Made by a program: the position numbers and the translations under genes. From contig NZ_CP139707.1 in the NCBI RefSeq assembly GCF_034377145.1, forward strand, positions 1,931,001 to 1,995,000: a stretch of 64,000 nucleotides of DNA. The letters run 5' to 3'. This DNA comes from Sulfitobacter sp. OXR-159 (GTDB taxonomy: Bacteria; Pseudomonadota; Alphaproteobacteria; Rhodobacterales; Rhodobacteraceae). Positions 47,347-56,631 of this stretch are shown one piece after another; position 1 is the first letter of the stretch, and each line of letters opens with the position of its first letter. Below the pieces are notes generated by a model that worked only from the letters and a program-made list of their open reading frames with translations, was not told the DNA's origin and did no database searches.

Positions 47347-48135
47347 TCAGGCGATGGCTGCGACAGCGCGGCGGGTCATCACGCCGCAAAGATGCGCGCG
47401 GTAGGCGCCGCTGCCGTGCAGATCACTGATCATATCATCCGAACCGAGGGTGAGACCCTCTAAGGCACCAGCCTCAAACCGGCCAGACAAAGCGGCTTCG
47501 GCCTCCGTCCAGCGGAAGACACCATCATTCGACGCGCCGGTGATCGCCACGCGCACCCCATCACCGAACCGGGCGACATAGGCCGCGACCAGCGGAAAGC
47601 GTGAGGCGGGTTGGATGAACTTCTCGTAATGCGCGGCCTGCGGAATGGGAAAGCGCACGCCGGTCACGATCTCCCCTTCTTCCAAGGCGGTGGTGAACAT
47701 GCCCTGAAAATAGTCATCCGCCGCAATTTCGCGCCGGTCGGTTTCAATCGTCGCCCCGCTGGCCAAGGCCCCGGCGGGATAGCAGGCAGACGGATCATTA
47801 TTGGCAAGCGATCCGCCGATGGTGCCGCGGTTGCGTACCGCCGGGTCACCGATCCGCGCGACGAGGCTGGCCAAGGCGGGATAGCTTTCCGCGGCCTCGC
47901 GCATGACGGTTGCGTGGGTCGTGCCGCCGCCAATCCAAAGCGCGCCATCGCGCATTTCCACGCCTTTCAACGCATCAATCCCCGCCAGCGACACCAGAAC
48001 CGAGGGCATCGCCAGCCGCGCCTTCAGCGTGGGGATCAGCGTCTGCCCCCCGCTCAGCGGTTGCGCGTCTTCCTGCCCCAAGGCTTTGACCGCATCCGCC
48101 ACGCTGCTGGGGCGCTCTACTTCGAAATCATACAT
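47347..48135 (-). CDS. Molybdenum hydroxylase FAD-binding (medium) subunit, CoxM-like
   Basis: The FAD subunit of a xanthine dehydrogenase/CO dehydrogenase family enzyme, passing electrons from the Fe-S subunit to FAD. The 262 residues contain the two FAD-binding motifs LSGGQTLIPTLKARL and TIGGSLANNDPSACYP (family AGGxS and TIGGN). It is the last gene of the minus-strand set: small, large, medium subunits in order, with 71 bp to the large-subunit gene. Confidence 0.92.
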   Translation of the reverse strand: MYDFEVERPSSVADAVKALGQEDAQPLSGGQTLIPTLKARLAMPSVLVSLAGIDALKGVEMRDGALWIGGGTTHATVMREAAESYPALASLVARIGDPAVRNRGTIGGSLANNDPSACYPAGALASGATIETDRREIAADDYFQGMFTTALEEGEIVTGVRFPIPQAAHYEKFIQPASRFPLVAAYVARFGDGVRVAITGASNDGVFRWTEAEAALSGRFEAGALEGLTLGSDDMISDLHGSGAYRAHLCGVMTRRAVAAIA

Positions 48136-48206
48136 TTTTCATCCTTCCCAGAGGCCGCCCGTGCGTCGCCTCTTTGTCCAATACACTTTTCAGTAGGCCA
48201 AGGCGC

Positions 48207-50582
48207 TCAGCCATTCATCGCCTCCCAAACCCGCGCGGGGCTCACCGGCATGTCGATATGGCCGATGTCCTTCCCGCCCGAGCGCATGGCGTCGAGGACC
48301 GCGTTTACCACGGCAGGCGGCGAGCCAATCGCCCCCGCCTCCCCGCAGCCTTTGACGCCCAAGGGGTTGTGGGTGCAGGGCGTCTGGCAGGAATGATCCA
48401 CGTCATAGAACGGCAGATCGCTGGCGCGGGGCATGGCGTAATCCATGTAAGACGCGCTGAGCAATTGGCCGTCCTCATCATAGGCGCAGTTCTCCAACAA
48501 AGCCTGACCAATCCCTTGGGCCAAGCCGCCGTGCACTTGGCCGGTCACGATCATCGGGTTCACCACATTGCCAAAGTCATCGGCAGCCGTGAACCGCTCG
48601 ACGGTGACATGGCCGGTGTCGGGATCAAGCTCGACCTCGCAGGCATAGGCCCCCGCCGGATAGGTAAAGTTTGACGGGTCATAAAAGGCGGTTTCTTCCA
48701 AGCCCGGTTCGATCTCCTCCAGCGGATAGTTATGCGGCACGTAAGCTGCCAGCGTCACATCGCCCCAAGCCACGGATTTGTCTGTGCCCGCGACGCTGAA
48801 GGCCCCATCCTTCAACTCGATATCCCCTTCCGACGCTTCGAGCAGGTGGCTGGCGATCTTTTTGGCTTTGGCGATGATCTTTTCGGTCGCGCGTACCATG
48901 GCGCTGCCGCCCACGGCCAGCGAGCGTGAGCCATAGGTGCCCATGCCCATCGGTGTGCGCGCCGTATCGCCATGGACGATCTCGACCATATTCTCGTCGA
49001 TGCCGATCATATCGGCCACCACCTGCGCGAATGAGGTCTCATGCCCCTGCCCGTGGCTGTGGCTGCCGGTCATGACAACCAGCCCGCCGGTCGCGTTGAC
49101 CCGCACCGTGGCGCTTTCATACAGGCCCGCGCGTGCTCCGAGTTGGCCGACAAGGTTCGACGGTGCGATGCCGCAAGCCTCGATATAGCAGTTCACGCCA
49201 AAGCCGCGCAGCCTGCCCTTGGCTTCGCTTTCCCTGCGACGGGCTTCGAAACCGGCGTGGTCGGCGATCTCTTCAAGCTTGTCCATCGTGGCGTTGTAGT
49301 CGCCCGTGTCATATTCCACCGCCACCGGCGTGGCATAGGGAAACTCCGTCACGAAGTTCTGGCGGCGCAGTTTGATCGGGTCGACCTTCAACTCATGCGC
49401 GGCCTTGTCGATCAAACGCTCCAACTGATAAGTCGCCTCGGGCCGTCCGGCCCCTCGATAGGCATCTACTGGCACGGTATTGGTAAAGACTGCCTTAACG
49501 TTCACATAGATCAGCGGCGTTTTGTAATTTCCCGCCATCAGCGTACCGTGTAGCCATGTCGGCACCGAGGGCGCGAAGGTCGAGAGATAGGCCCCCATAT
49601 TGGCGTAGGTATCGGTGCGCAGTGCGGTGAAATTGTTGTCGGCATCCAGCGCCAGTTCAATCTTGGTCACATGGTCGCGGCCATGGGCATCCGACATGAA
49701 AGCCTCCGACCGGCTGGAGGTCCATTTCACCGGACGCCCCACCGCCTTGGCGGCGAAGGTGCAAAAGGCTTCTTCCTGATAGTGGAAAATCTTGGTGCCA
49801 AAGCCACCGCCCACATCTGGGGCGACCACGCGCAGTTTATGCTCGGGGATGCCGAGCACAAAGGCACCCATCAGCAGGCGGATCACATGCGGGTTCTGGC
49901 TGGTGGTATAAAGCGTATGGTCCCCCGCCGAACGGTCGTAATCGCCGATGGCCACGCGCGGCTCCATCGGGTTGGCGACAAGACGGTTGTTGACCAGTTC
50001 CAGCGTAGTGACATGGGCCGCGTCGTCGAAAGCCTTGTTCACCGCGTCTTTGTTTTCCTCAACAAACCCCCAATCGTAGCAAAGATTGCTGGTCAGATCG
50101 TCATGCACCTTGGGCGCATCGTCTTTGACCGCCTCCCTCATGTTCACCACGGCGGGCAGCTCGTCGATATCGACGACGATTGCTTCAGCGGCGTCACGCG
50201 CCTGCGCCAAAGTCTCGGCCACCACGGCGGCGATGGGTTCGCCCACATGGCGGACCTTTTCATGGGCCAGCACCGGGTGTTTCGGCTCTTGCATCGGTTG
50301 GCCGTGTTTGTCTGTGATCTGCCAGCCACAGGGCATCCCGCCGATCTCGGCAAAATCCGCACCGGTAAAAATCTTCAGCACGCCGGGCATGTCTTCGGCG
50401 GCAGAGGTATCGACCCCCGTCAGCCGCCCATGCGCCACGTCGGAGCGCAGGAAAAACACATGGGTCTGGCGGCGCAGGTTAATATCATCCGTGTAGCGCC
50501 CCGACCCGGTGAGAAAGCGAATGTCCTCCCGTCGTTTGCTGCTGGCACCAATTCCGCTCGTCGGTTCAAAATCCTTAGGCAT
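48207..50582 (-). CDS. Molybdenum hydroxylase large subunit, form II CoxL-like
   Basis: The molybdopterin-binding catalytic subunit, 791 residues. Motifs are [17 protein letters not shown], the active-site loop AYRGAGR near residue 375, and the catalytic Glu in [11 protein letters not shown] near 745. In true (form I) CO dehydrogenase the loop is AYRCSFR with a Cys that binds the Cu-S-Mo centre; here the Cys is absent. The protein is therefore form II, whose substrate is not established and which may be an aldehyde, purine or N-heterocycle oxidase. It is often auto-annotated as carbon monoxide dehydrogenase, which I would not accept without biochemistry. Confidence 0.93.
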   Translation of the reverse strand: MPKDFEPTSGIGASSKRREDIRFLTGSGRYTDDINLRRQTHVFFLRSDVAHGRLTGVDTSAAEDMPGVLKIFTGADFAEIGGMPCGWQITDKHGQPMQEPKHPVLAHEKVRHVGEPIAAVVAETLAQARDAAEAIVVDIDELPAVVNMREAVKDDAPKVHDDLTSNLCYDWGFVEENKDAVNKAFDDAAHVTTLELVNNRLVANPMEPRVAIGDYDRSAGDHTLYTTSQNPHVIRLLMGAFVLGIPEHKLRVVAPDVGGGFGTKIFHYQEEAFCTFAAKAVGRPVKWTSSRSEAFMSDAHGRDHVTKIELALDADNNFTALRTDTYANMGAYLSTFAPSVPTWLHGTLMAGNYKTPLIYVNVKAVFTNTVPVDAYRGAGRPEATYQLERLIDKAAHELKVDPIKLRRQNFVTEFPYATPVAVEYDTGDYNATMDKLEEIADHAGFEARRRESEAKGRLRGFGVNCYIEACGIAPSNLVGQLGARAGLYESATVRVNATGGLVVMTGSHSHGQGHETSFAQVVADMIGIDENMVEIVHGDTARTPMGMGTYGSRSLAVGGSAMVRATEKIIAKAKKIASHLLEASEGDIELKDGAFSVAGTDKSVAWGDVTLAAYVPHNYPLEEIEPGLEETAFYDPSNFTYPAGAYACEVELDPDTGHVTVERFTAADDFGNVVNPMIVTGQVHGGLAQGIGQALLENCAYDEDGQLLSASYMDYAMPRASDLPFYDVDHSCQTPCTHNPLGVKGCGEAGAIGSPPAVVNAVLDAMRSGGKDIGHIDMPVSPARVWEAMNG

Positions 50583-50697
50583 AACGTCCTCCCGTTTGGT
50601 GGCGGTGCGGATGCACCTGATCTGTCACGCGGCGCCCGGTTCTGGTGGTCCTCCCTCCGCCATCACCGGTCTGCTCAGCATGACGCTGTTCTTGGAT

Positions 50698-51183
<486 letters not shown>

Positions 51184-51269
51184 GTTCTTCCTCCCAGTCT
51201 GACGCTTGTTAGAGGCAGTTAAGCACGACAAGCCCTAGTTGAGAACATATATTTTCCGAGGGCTTTTTC

Positions 51270-52271
51270 TCAGCTGCCGCCTGCGCTTTTGCCGGGGTTT
51301 CGCGGCTGCGGGCGGGTCGGAATTTCCTTGAGCAATCCGCCCACCCCCATGCCCGCGATATCCGCGCTGCTGACGGGAATGCCGCAGACCAGCCGCGACA
51401 GCACCCAATCCGCGCCGTTGAGCGCAGGCGAGCGGGCGCAGCCCGGCAGGCCAATCACGGCGCGGCCCCCAAGGTGGCCGAGAAAGAGCAAATTGCCGGG
51501 GTCCACCGGCATGCCAAAGCGCGTCACGTCGCCCCCCGCGGTGCGCAGGGCCATCGGGGCCACGTCATTGATGTCAGAAGTGGCTGAGGCGGTGAGGATC
51601 AGGATCAGATCGGTCTGTGCAGCCGCAATGGCTTCGGCCAGCGGGGCGGTGCGATGGGGAACCGTTGTGGCATCTTTCAGCGGTACGTTCAGGGCCTTCA
51701 GCCGCCCCTCCACCGCCGCGCGGCCCTTCTCTCCGGCGCCGCCGGGGACATCGGTGATGATAAGCGTCGCGTCGCCCAAGACGGGTGCCGCAAGGCGCAG
51801 CGCGCCCTCTCCCGCAGCCGCACAGGCGGTTTCCACCGCCTCGGCGGGCACGGCATAAGAGATGATCTTGATTGTCGCCACCATGCCGTTCTCACCCATC
51901 TGTTGATGGGGCGGCACCGTGGCCAGCGTGATCATCGGATGGACTGCGTTGACCGCCTCTAGCGCCGCGCGGTCCATCACCACCACACCCGGCCCATCGG
52001 CCAGCAGGTTCACGCGGCCGGTAAAGGGGTTCGACATCCGAAGACCCGGACCACAGAGCGCTTGGGCCAATTTGGCAGCACCGGCGTTTTCGTCAATGTC
52101 GCCGGGGTCGAGCCGGGCGACGATCACCTCTTCGATGCCTGCAGCCGAAAGCGCGTCGATATCGGGCTGCTCCAACACCCGCCCCTTGCGCAGACGCCCC
52201 TCTGCAACGGCCACGGAATGCGCCAGCGTCGCGTTAAGGGCATCGCTTAAAGGAACCGGGCCGAACCTCAT
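51270..52271 (-). CDS. MoeA/MoCF-like molybdopterin-binding protein
   Basis: A 333-residue protein with a MoCF-like molybdopterin-binding region: LILTASATSDINDVAP and the GMPVDPGNLLFLG... IGLPGCARSPALNG stretch, corresponding to GGxSxG and LPGNP in MoeA. The N-terminal part (VLEQPDIDALSAAG) is like MoeA domains. It overlaps xdhC by 4 bp and lies before the hydroxylase subunit genes, so it most likely processes or delivers the Mo cofactor to this enzyme. Its exact reaction is not known to me; a canonical MoeA is at the left end of the window. Confidence 0.8.
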   Translation of the reverse strand: MRFGPVPLSDALNATLAHSVAVAEGRLRKGRVLEQPDIDALSAAGIEEVIVARLDPGDIDENAGAAKLAQALCGPGLRMSNPFTGRVNLLADGPGVVVMDRAALEAVNAVHPMITLATVPPHQQMGENGMVATIKIISYAVPAEAVETACAAAGEGALRLAAPVLGDATLIITDVPGGAGEKGRAAVEGRLKALNVPLKDATTVPHRTAPLAEAIAAAQTDLILILTASATSDINDVAPMALRTAGGDVTRFGMPVDPGNLLFLGHLGGRAVIGLPGCARSPALNGADWVLSRLVCGIPVSSADIAGMGVGGLLKEIPTRPQPRNPGKSAGGS

Positions 52272-53227
52272 GACCGACGCAGGCTTTGGATCATCTGAGC
52301 AAGGATCGAGACGGCGATTTCGGCGGGGCTTGCCGCCCCAATATCAAGCCCCACCGGTCCGTTGATCCGCGCCGCTTGCGCTGCCGCCACGCCCGCCTCC
52401 TCCAACCGCGCCAGACGGCTGGCCTGGGTTCGGGTCGAGCCGAGCGCGCCGATATAGAAAGCCTCTGACCCAAGCGCCACATGCAACGCCGGATCGTCGA
52501 GTTTGGGGTCATGGGTCAGCAAAACAACGGCAGATCGGGCATCGAGGCCAATCTCGCGCAGCGCGGCATCAGGCCAGTCGTTCACAAGCCGACAGTTAGG
52601 GAAGCGCGCAGGAGAGCCGAAGGCGTTTCGCGGGTCAACGACGATGGGGTCAAACCCAGCCTCGCCCGACATGCGCACCAGATGCTGCGCGATATGCACC
52701 GCGCCGACGATCACGAGGCGCAGTGGCGGGTTGTGGATGGCGATGAAACGCCCGCTGTCTTCCTCAACGCCAGACCGGTCCCGGCGGAAACGGTCTTGGT
52801 GTCCCTCATGCGACAGGTGGCGGTGGCTGCCATCAAGGGCAACCTCATAGGCCACGGCCTGCCGCGCCGCGCGTTTCGCAACGAGTTCCCGCAGCATCTC
52901 TAGGGGTAATGCGTCAGGCCCTACCGGTTCCACCAGCACTTTGATCGTGCCGCCGCAGGCCAATCCCACGGCAAAGGCGTCGCCGTCGCTGACGCCGTAT
53001 TCCAGCAGCCGCGTGCGCCCGTCCTCCAGCGCCTCCAGCGCCTCGACCACCACGGCCCCTTCAACACAGCCGCCAGAGACCGAGCCCATCATCGTGCCGT
53101 CACCCGCCACGACCAGTTGCGCGCCCGCGCGCCGCGGGGCGGAGCCCCATGTTTCCACCACCGTGGCCAGTGCCACGGGCTGTCCGGCCTCGGCCCAGTC
53201 GAGCGCTTGTTCGGGGATCCGGTCCAT
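52268..53227 (-). CDS. XdhC/CoxF family molybdenum cofactor insertion protein
   Basis: XdhC proteins bind Mo-cofactor, have it sulfurated, and insert it into xanthine dehydrogenase-type enzymes. The 319 residues from the ATG at 53227 show the XdhC N-terminal region (ALATVVETWGSAPRRAGAQL, SGGCVEGAVV) and a Rossmann-like C-terminal domain (LVIVGAVHIAQHLVRM, YIGALGSTRTQ). It is the first gene of the operon and overlaps the MoeA-like gene by 4 bp. It is divergent from bolA. Confidence 0.9.
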   Translation of the reverse strand: MDRIPEQALDWAEAGQPVALATVVETWGSAPRRAGAQLVVAGDGTMMGSVSGGCVEGAVVVEALEALEDGRTRLLEYGVSDGDAFAVGLACGGTIKVLVEPVGPDALPLEMLRELVAKRAARQAVAYEVALDGSHRHLSHEGHQDRFRRDRSGVEEDSGRFIAIHNPPLRLVIVGAVHIAQHLVRMSGEAGFDPIVVDPRNAFGSPARFPNCRLVNDWPDAALREIGLDARSAVVLLTHDPKLDDPALHVALGSEAFYIGALGSTRTQASRLARLEEAGVAAAQAARINGPVGLDIGAASPAEIAVSILAQMIQSLRRS

Positions 53228-53371
53228 CTGTCGTCCTTTCGCCGTGAGGGCGCAGAGTGTGTTGCAACGCGGGCAAAGGTCAATGCCCGATGCGGCCACG
53301 GCTTCGCCTTGCACGCAGCGCAGTGCGGCACTACATCTAGGCCAAGATATCACAACACCCGGAGCCACCCC

Positions 53372-53608
53372 ATGCCCATGCAAGCCAGCGAAATCGAAGA
53401 CCTGATCCGCGCTTCCTTTCCGGACGCCAAGATCACCGTCGAAGGCAATGATGGTGTGCATATGGCGGCGATGGTCGTCGACGAAAGCTTTCGCGGTATG
53501 AACCGGGTCCAGCAACAGCGCGCCGTTTATGCGGCCCTTAAGGGCAAGATGGACGGATCGAACGGCGATTTGCACGCGCTGGCGCTGACCACACGGACGC
53601 CGGACTAA
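53372..53608 (+). CDS. bolA: BolA family protein
   Basis: A 78-residue BolA/IbaG-like protein that forms [2Fe-2S] complexes with monothiol glutaredoxins. From the ATG at 53372: EIEDLIRASFPDAKITVEG, DGVHMAAMVV and the conserved FRGMNRVQQQRAVYAAL helix. Its natural partner GrxD (CGFS) is encoded 349 bp downstream with one small gene between, so the trio is probably one operon. Confidence 0.92.
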   Translation: MPMQASEIEDLIRASFPDAKITVEGNDGVHMAAMVVDESFRGMNRVQQQRAVYAALKGKMDGSNGDLHALALTTRTPD

Positions 53609-53610
53609 CG

Positions 53611-53955
53611 ATGTGGGGCTGGGCCGCAGCGGTTGTTCTGGGCGGGATCGTCGCCACCGCCTATGCCCAACACCGTGCGCGACGCGGGCGGCATGTGCCG
53701 CTGGCGCAACGCCAGCCTCCGCGCCCTGAGACCGGCAAAGTGCCGCTGGGAATGGAGGCGCTGGATCTGGATGCCGTGGCCAGCACCGCGCGGCGCAATG
53801 AGAGCCTTGAGCGTGGGCAGACGAATTGGACGAAGAAACGGGGCGGTTTCTTTCTCGGCGGGGCCGAGTTGGATGTGAAGCCCTGGGCCGACGATGAAAC
53901 CTATGCGCGGCGCTATCACGCTGCGTTCAAGAAATCAGATACGAAGGACAAATGA
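53611..53955 (+). CDS. Small hypothetical protein between bolA and grxD
   Basis: A 114-residue protein starting 2 bp after bolA and ending 1 bp before the grxD ATG. It has an N-terminal hydrophobic segment ([16 protein letters not shown]), a basic stretch, and a conserved-looking middle ([32 protein letters not shown]). It is probably membrane-anchored. Its place inside the bolA-grxD pair suggests a link to iron-sulfur trafficking, but nothing in the sequence proves it. Confidence 0.75.
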   Translation: MWGWAAAVVLGGIVATAYAQHRARRGRHVPLAQRQPPRPETGKVPLGMEALDLDAVASTARRNESLERGQTNWTKKRGGFFLGGAELDVKPWADDETYARRYHAAFKKSDTKDK

Positions 53956-53956
53956 C

Positions 53957-54319
53957 ATGAGCGATGCCGCCAACCAGATCAAAGAACAAATCACCAAAAA
54001 CGACGTGGTTCTGTTTATGAAAGGCACCAAGGAAATGCCGCAGTGCGGTTTCTCCAGCCGCGTGGCCGGGGTGCTGAACTACATGGGCGTTAACTTTGCC
54101 GATGTGAACGTTCTGGCCGACGAAGGCCTGCGTCAGGGGATCAAGGATTTCTCTGACTGGCCGACCATCCCGCAGCTTTACGTCAAAGGCGAGTTTGTCG
54201 GTGGCTGTGACATCATCACCGAGATGACACTCTCGGGCGAGTTGGACACGCTCTTTGCCGAGAATGGCGTGACCTTTGATAAGGACGCTGCGGATAAGAT
54301 CCGCGAAGCCAACGGTTAA
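53957..54319 (+). CDS. grxD: Monothiol glutaredoxin GrxD (CGFS type)
   Basis: A 120-residue CGFS glutaredoxin that carries [2Fe-2S] clusters to client proteins. The active Cys30 lies in MPQCGFSSR; the glutathione-binding [19 protein letters not shown] is complete. It is coupled to the small gene upstream and probably to bolA, its usual partner. A strong terminator follows. Confidence 0.95.
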   Translation: MSDAANQIKEQITKNDVVLFMKGTKEMPQCGFSSRVAGVLNYMGVNFADVNVLADEGLRQGIKDFSDWPTIPQLYVKGEFVGGCDIITEMTLSGELDTLFAENGVTFDKDAADKIREANG

Positions 54320-54338
54320 AGCGACCACAGGTTAGACG

Positions 54339-54379
54339 AAAACACCCCGGAGCGGCTTGGCCCTCCGGGGTGTTTTTTT
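54339..54379. terminator. Terminator between grxD and convergent rpiB
   Basis: AAAACACCCCGGAG (54339-54352), 10-nt loop, CTCCGGGGTGTTTT (54363-54376), T-run to 54379. The A/T flanks make it functional in both directions. Confidence 0.9.
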
Positions 54380-54495
54380 GTCCGGCACCTGCAGGCGCCC
54401 TGTGCAGCACCGCCTGCTATGACGCCCTGCAAACTCGGTTTAAAAAACTGCCCCGGACGCACCCCAAACGGGCGCGCCCCGGCAGCACCTTAACC

Positions 54496-54945
54496 TCAGT
54501 CTTCAATCGCCGTGATCATATCGACGCGGCGGCCATGACGCCCGCCTTCAAACTCGGTATCGAGAAAGGCATCCACGATCTCAAGCGCAAGCCCGCCCCC
54601 GATCACCCGCGCGCCCATCGACAGCATATTCGCGTCGTTATGTGCCCGGATCATCTTGGCCGAAAAGGTATCGGCACAGACGCCGCAGCGAATGCCCTTG
54701 ACCTTATTGGCCGCCATCATGATGCCCTGCCCCGTGCCGCAGATCAGGATGCCAAGGTCGAACTCCCCCGCTGCGATGCGTCGTGCGGCGGCTTCGCCGT
54801 GTTTGGGGTAATCCGTGCTTTCTGCCGTTGCCGGGCCGATGTCTTCGACCTCAAAACCGCGCTCGGCCACATGGCGCGCGATTTCTTGGCGCAGGGCGAT
54901 GTCGGCATGGTCGCTTGAGATGATGATGCGGGGTTTCACGGTCAT
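54496..54945 (-). CDS. rpiB: Ribose-5-phosphate isomerase B
   Basis: Interconverts ribose-5-phosphate and ribulose-5-phosphate in the pentose phosphate pathway, near tkt (56.6 kb). The 149 residues from the ATG at 54945 have ISSDHADIALR, the active-site Cys in LILICGTGQGIMMAAN, and NDANMLSMGARVIG. An upstream extension to 55035 is rejected. A 102-bp gap separates it from mliC. Confidence 0.93.
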   Translation of the reverse strand: MTVKPRIIISSDHADIALRQEIARHVAERGFEVEDIGPATAESTDYPKHGEAAARRIAAGEFDLGILICGTGQGIMMAANKVKGIRCGVCADTFSAKMIRAHNDANMLSMGARVIGGGLALEIVDAFLDTEFEGGRHGRRVDMITAIED

Positions 54946-55047
54946 GGGAGAGTGTCCTGATTGTTGCGTCGCAAGAGCCAGCGCCCAAGGGGCACTTTTC
55001 GCGCCCCCCAGAGCATATTGCCGCCCGCGCCGCAATCCCGCATGGGG

Positions 55048-55383
55048 TCAATCTTGCGGCACACAGTCCGTATAGATCGGCGTCACCGCGTCACTGGCCC
55101 CCTCGTGCCAGCCAAGGCGCGCACGGCCCTGATGTTCCCACCATTCATAGGATGACCCGTCCGAAGGCCAGCCGTATCGCGCGCCAGAGCCGGAGGGCAT
55201 GGACTGCAAATGGATGAGCCGCCCTTCGATATAAAGCACCGCAACAGCGGGATCGGCATCGGGGACATAGACCACCGGCACCGATACCCCACGGTCACAG
55301 AGATAGGTCACGGCGGTGGTCTCGGCCCCCGCGGGCGCGGCCCAGAGCAACGCGCAGAGGGCTGCCCTGATGCCAATGCTCAT
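55048..55383 (-). CDS. MliC family lysozyme inhibitor
   Basis: A 111-residue periplasmic protein with a signal peptide (AALCALLWAAPAGA). The mature part has the MliC pattern: VTYLCDRG, LYIEGRLIHLQSMPSGSGARYG and SYEWWEHQGRARL, with a Cys pair for a disulfide. MliC proteins protect the wall against c-type lysozyme. There is no lipobox Cys at the cleavage site, so it is probably soluble in the periplasm. Its start overlaps zapA by 4 bp. Confidence 0.82.
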   Translation of the reverse strand: MSIGIRAALCALLWAAPAGAETTAVTYLCDRGVSVPVVYVPDADPAVAVLYIEGRLIHLQSMPSGSGARYGWPSDGSSYEWWEHQGRARLGWHEGASDAVTPIYTDCVPQD

Positions 55384-55772
55384 TTGCCAGATTTCTCTTC
55401 GATCTCGGCGGCCAGCGCTTCGGCCCGTGCGGCGATCTCGGCCAGCGTGTCTTTGACACCCTGCGGCACGACGGGCACTTCGATACGCTCCGGCTCGATC
55501 TTGGTGTTGCGTAGGCTGGTCAACTCGGCCTCACGCTCGGCCAATTCGGCGCGCACTTCGGCGATGCGGTCTTCGACGCTGGCGGTTTTGTCGGCCAAAA
55601 GCAGACCGGCCATCAGCAACATCCGCGCCTCGGGCATGCGGCCCACTTGATCGCTCAGCACACGGGCTTCATCGTCCAGCATTTTTGCGGCGGCGTGCAG
55701 ATAGCTCTCTTCACCTTCCTGACAGGCGACCTCGAACTGGCGGCCGCCAATGGTGATCCGTATTTCGGGCAT
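55380..55772 (-). CDS. zapA: Cell division protein ZapA
   Basis: A small FtsZ-ring stabiliser of 130 residues. The ZapA N-terminal fold (RITIGGRQFEVACQEGEE, YLHAAAKMLDDEA) is followed by a helical coiled coil with AELAEREAELTSL and AEALAAEIEEKSG. It starts at the stop of the upstream coiled-coil gene (TGATG overlap) and overlaps mliC by 4 bp, a compact cell-envelope operon. Confidence 0.92.
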   Translation of the reverse strand: MPEIRITIGGRQFEVACQEGEESYLHAAAKMLDDEARVLSDQVGRMPEARMLLMAGLLLADKTASVEDRIAEVRAELAEREAELTSLRNTKIEPERIEVPVVPQGVKDTLAEIAARAEALAAEIEEKSGK

Positions 55773-56308
55773 CAGTCGGCCCCTCCTGACTTGGGTTCTT
55801 CTTCGGCGCGGTCATCCTCGGCGGGCGCCTCGGGTTCGGGCTCGCCGTCTTCGACCAGAGGTGCCAGCGCGGTTAACACGGCGTCAATCTCGGCCATCTC
55901 AATGGCGCGGGTGGCGCGCAGGCTTTCCAGTTCGGCAATAACGGCGGTGTCGATCAACTTGGGGTCGGCCAGCCCTTCGGCATTGGCCAAGCGCAGCTGT
56001 TCACAGGCCGCCGACAACTGCTCATTCGCCTGACGCAGACGCTGCACGTCCATATCAAGCTGGGTCACCCGGTCATTGTTGAATTCCATCTGATCGCGCA
56101 GGGCGGTCAATTCGTCCTGATGGCTTTCCTTCAGGGTTTTGACCCGGTCGGTCAGCTGAGCGTTGGCTTGCCGCTCGTCTTCCAGCGCCTGCACGATATC
56201 CTCATCCGGCTCGGCCGGGGCGGCGTTGAGCTGATCCAGCCCCTTCGCCATCCGGTCCATCGCGGCCGTGATGCGGCGTTGATATTCTTCAAGTTCACTC
56301 ATCCGCAT
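55772..56308 (-). CDS. Coiled-coil protein in the zapA operon, ZauP-like
   Basis: A 178-residue, mostly helical protein (SELEEYQRRITAAMDRMAKG, DRVKTLKESHQDELTALRDQ, DMDVQRLRQANEQL) with a Pro/Glu/Asp-rich tail. In Caulobacter a similar coiled-coil gene directly upstream of zapA encodes ZauP, which works with ZapA at midcell; position and composition here match. Sequence identity cannot be checked by eye in such repeats. ATG at 56308 has GGAG at 5 nt; the second ATG (56302) is also possible. Confidence 0.75.
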   Translation of the reverse strand: MRMSELEEYQRRITAAMDRMAKGLDQLNAAPAEPDEDIVQALEDERQANAQLTDRVKTLKESHQDELTALRDQMEFNNDRVTQLDMDVQRLRQANEQLSAACEQLRLANAEGLADPKLIDTAVIAELESLRATRAIEMAEIDAVLTALAPLVEDGEPEPEAPAEDDRAEEEPKSGGAD

Positions 56309-56631
56309 GAAGTCTCCTCGTTCGTCCTGCTCTATCGGCGGCGTTTTCGCCTGCCGTGCCCCGTGGCGGCGGCCCGTGATGGCTGCCGTATTCGGCAGAT
56401 AGCGCGCAGCCCACGCAATGTCACGCGCGCGAATCGCCCGGATCAGCCGGTTTCCGCGATCCTAGCCAAAGCTCAGGCAAATTGCGCCCCCCCTTTCGTT
56501 TCAGCGACTTGAGGCGCAGAGTTCACCTCTGCCCGTGCCGCACACCGCTGCTGGCGCCCGGTTGTGCTTGAACTTTGCCCGATCGCTGGTATGCACAGGC
56601 CCAATCTGCCACAGCCGCAAAGGAACGCCCC
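56309..56631. other. 323-bp divergent intergenic region, zapA operon / tkt
   Basis: The only firm element is the tkt RBS (AAGGA at 56620-56624). I looked for a 6S-type RNA, which adjoins zapA in many bacteria, and saw no convincing closed stem with a central bubble or a terminator on either strand. Promoters for both directions must lie here, but I cannot pick them. Confidence 0.5.

Noticed and set aside
48207..50582. Calling the large subunit carbon monoxide dehydrogenase
   Set aside because: The AYRGAGR loop lacks the AYRCSFR cysteine of form I enzymes.
56309..56631. 6S RNA next to zapA
   Set aside because: No convincing closing stem, central bubble or terminator on either strand.
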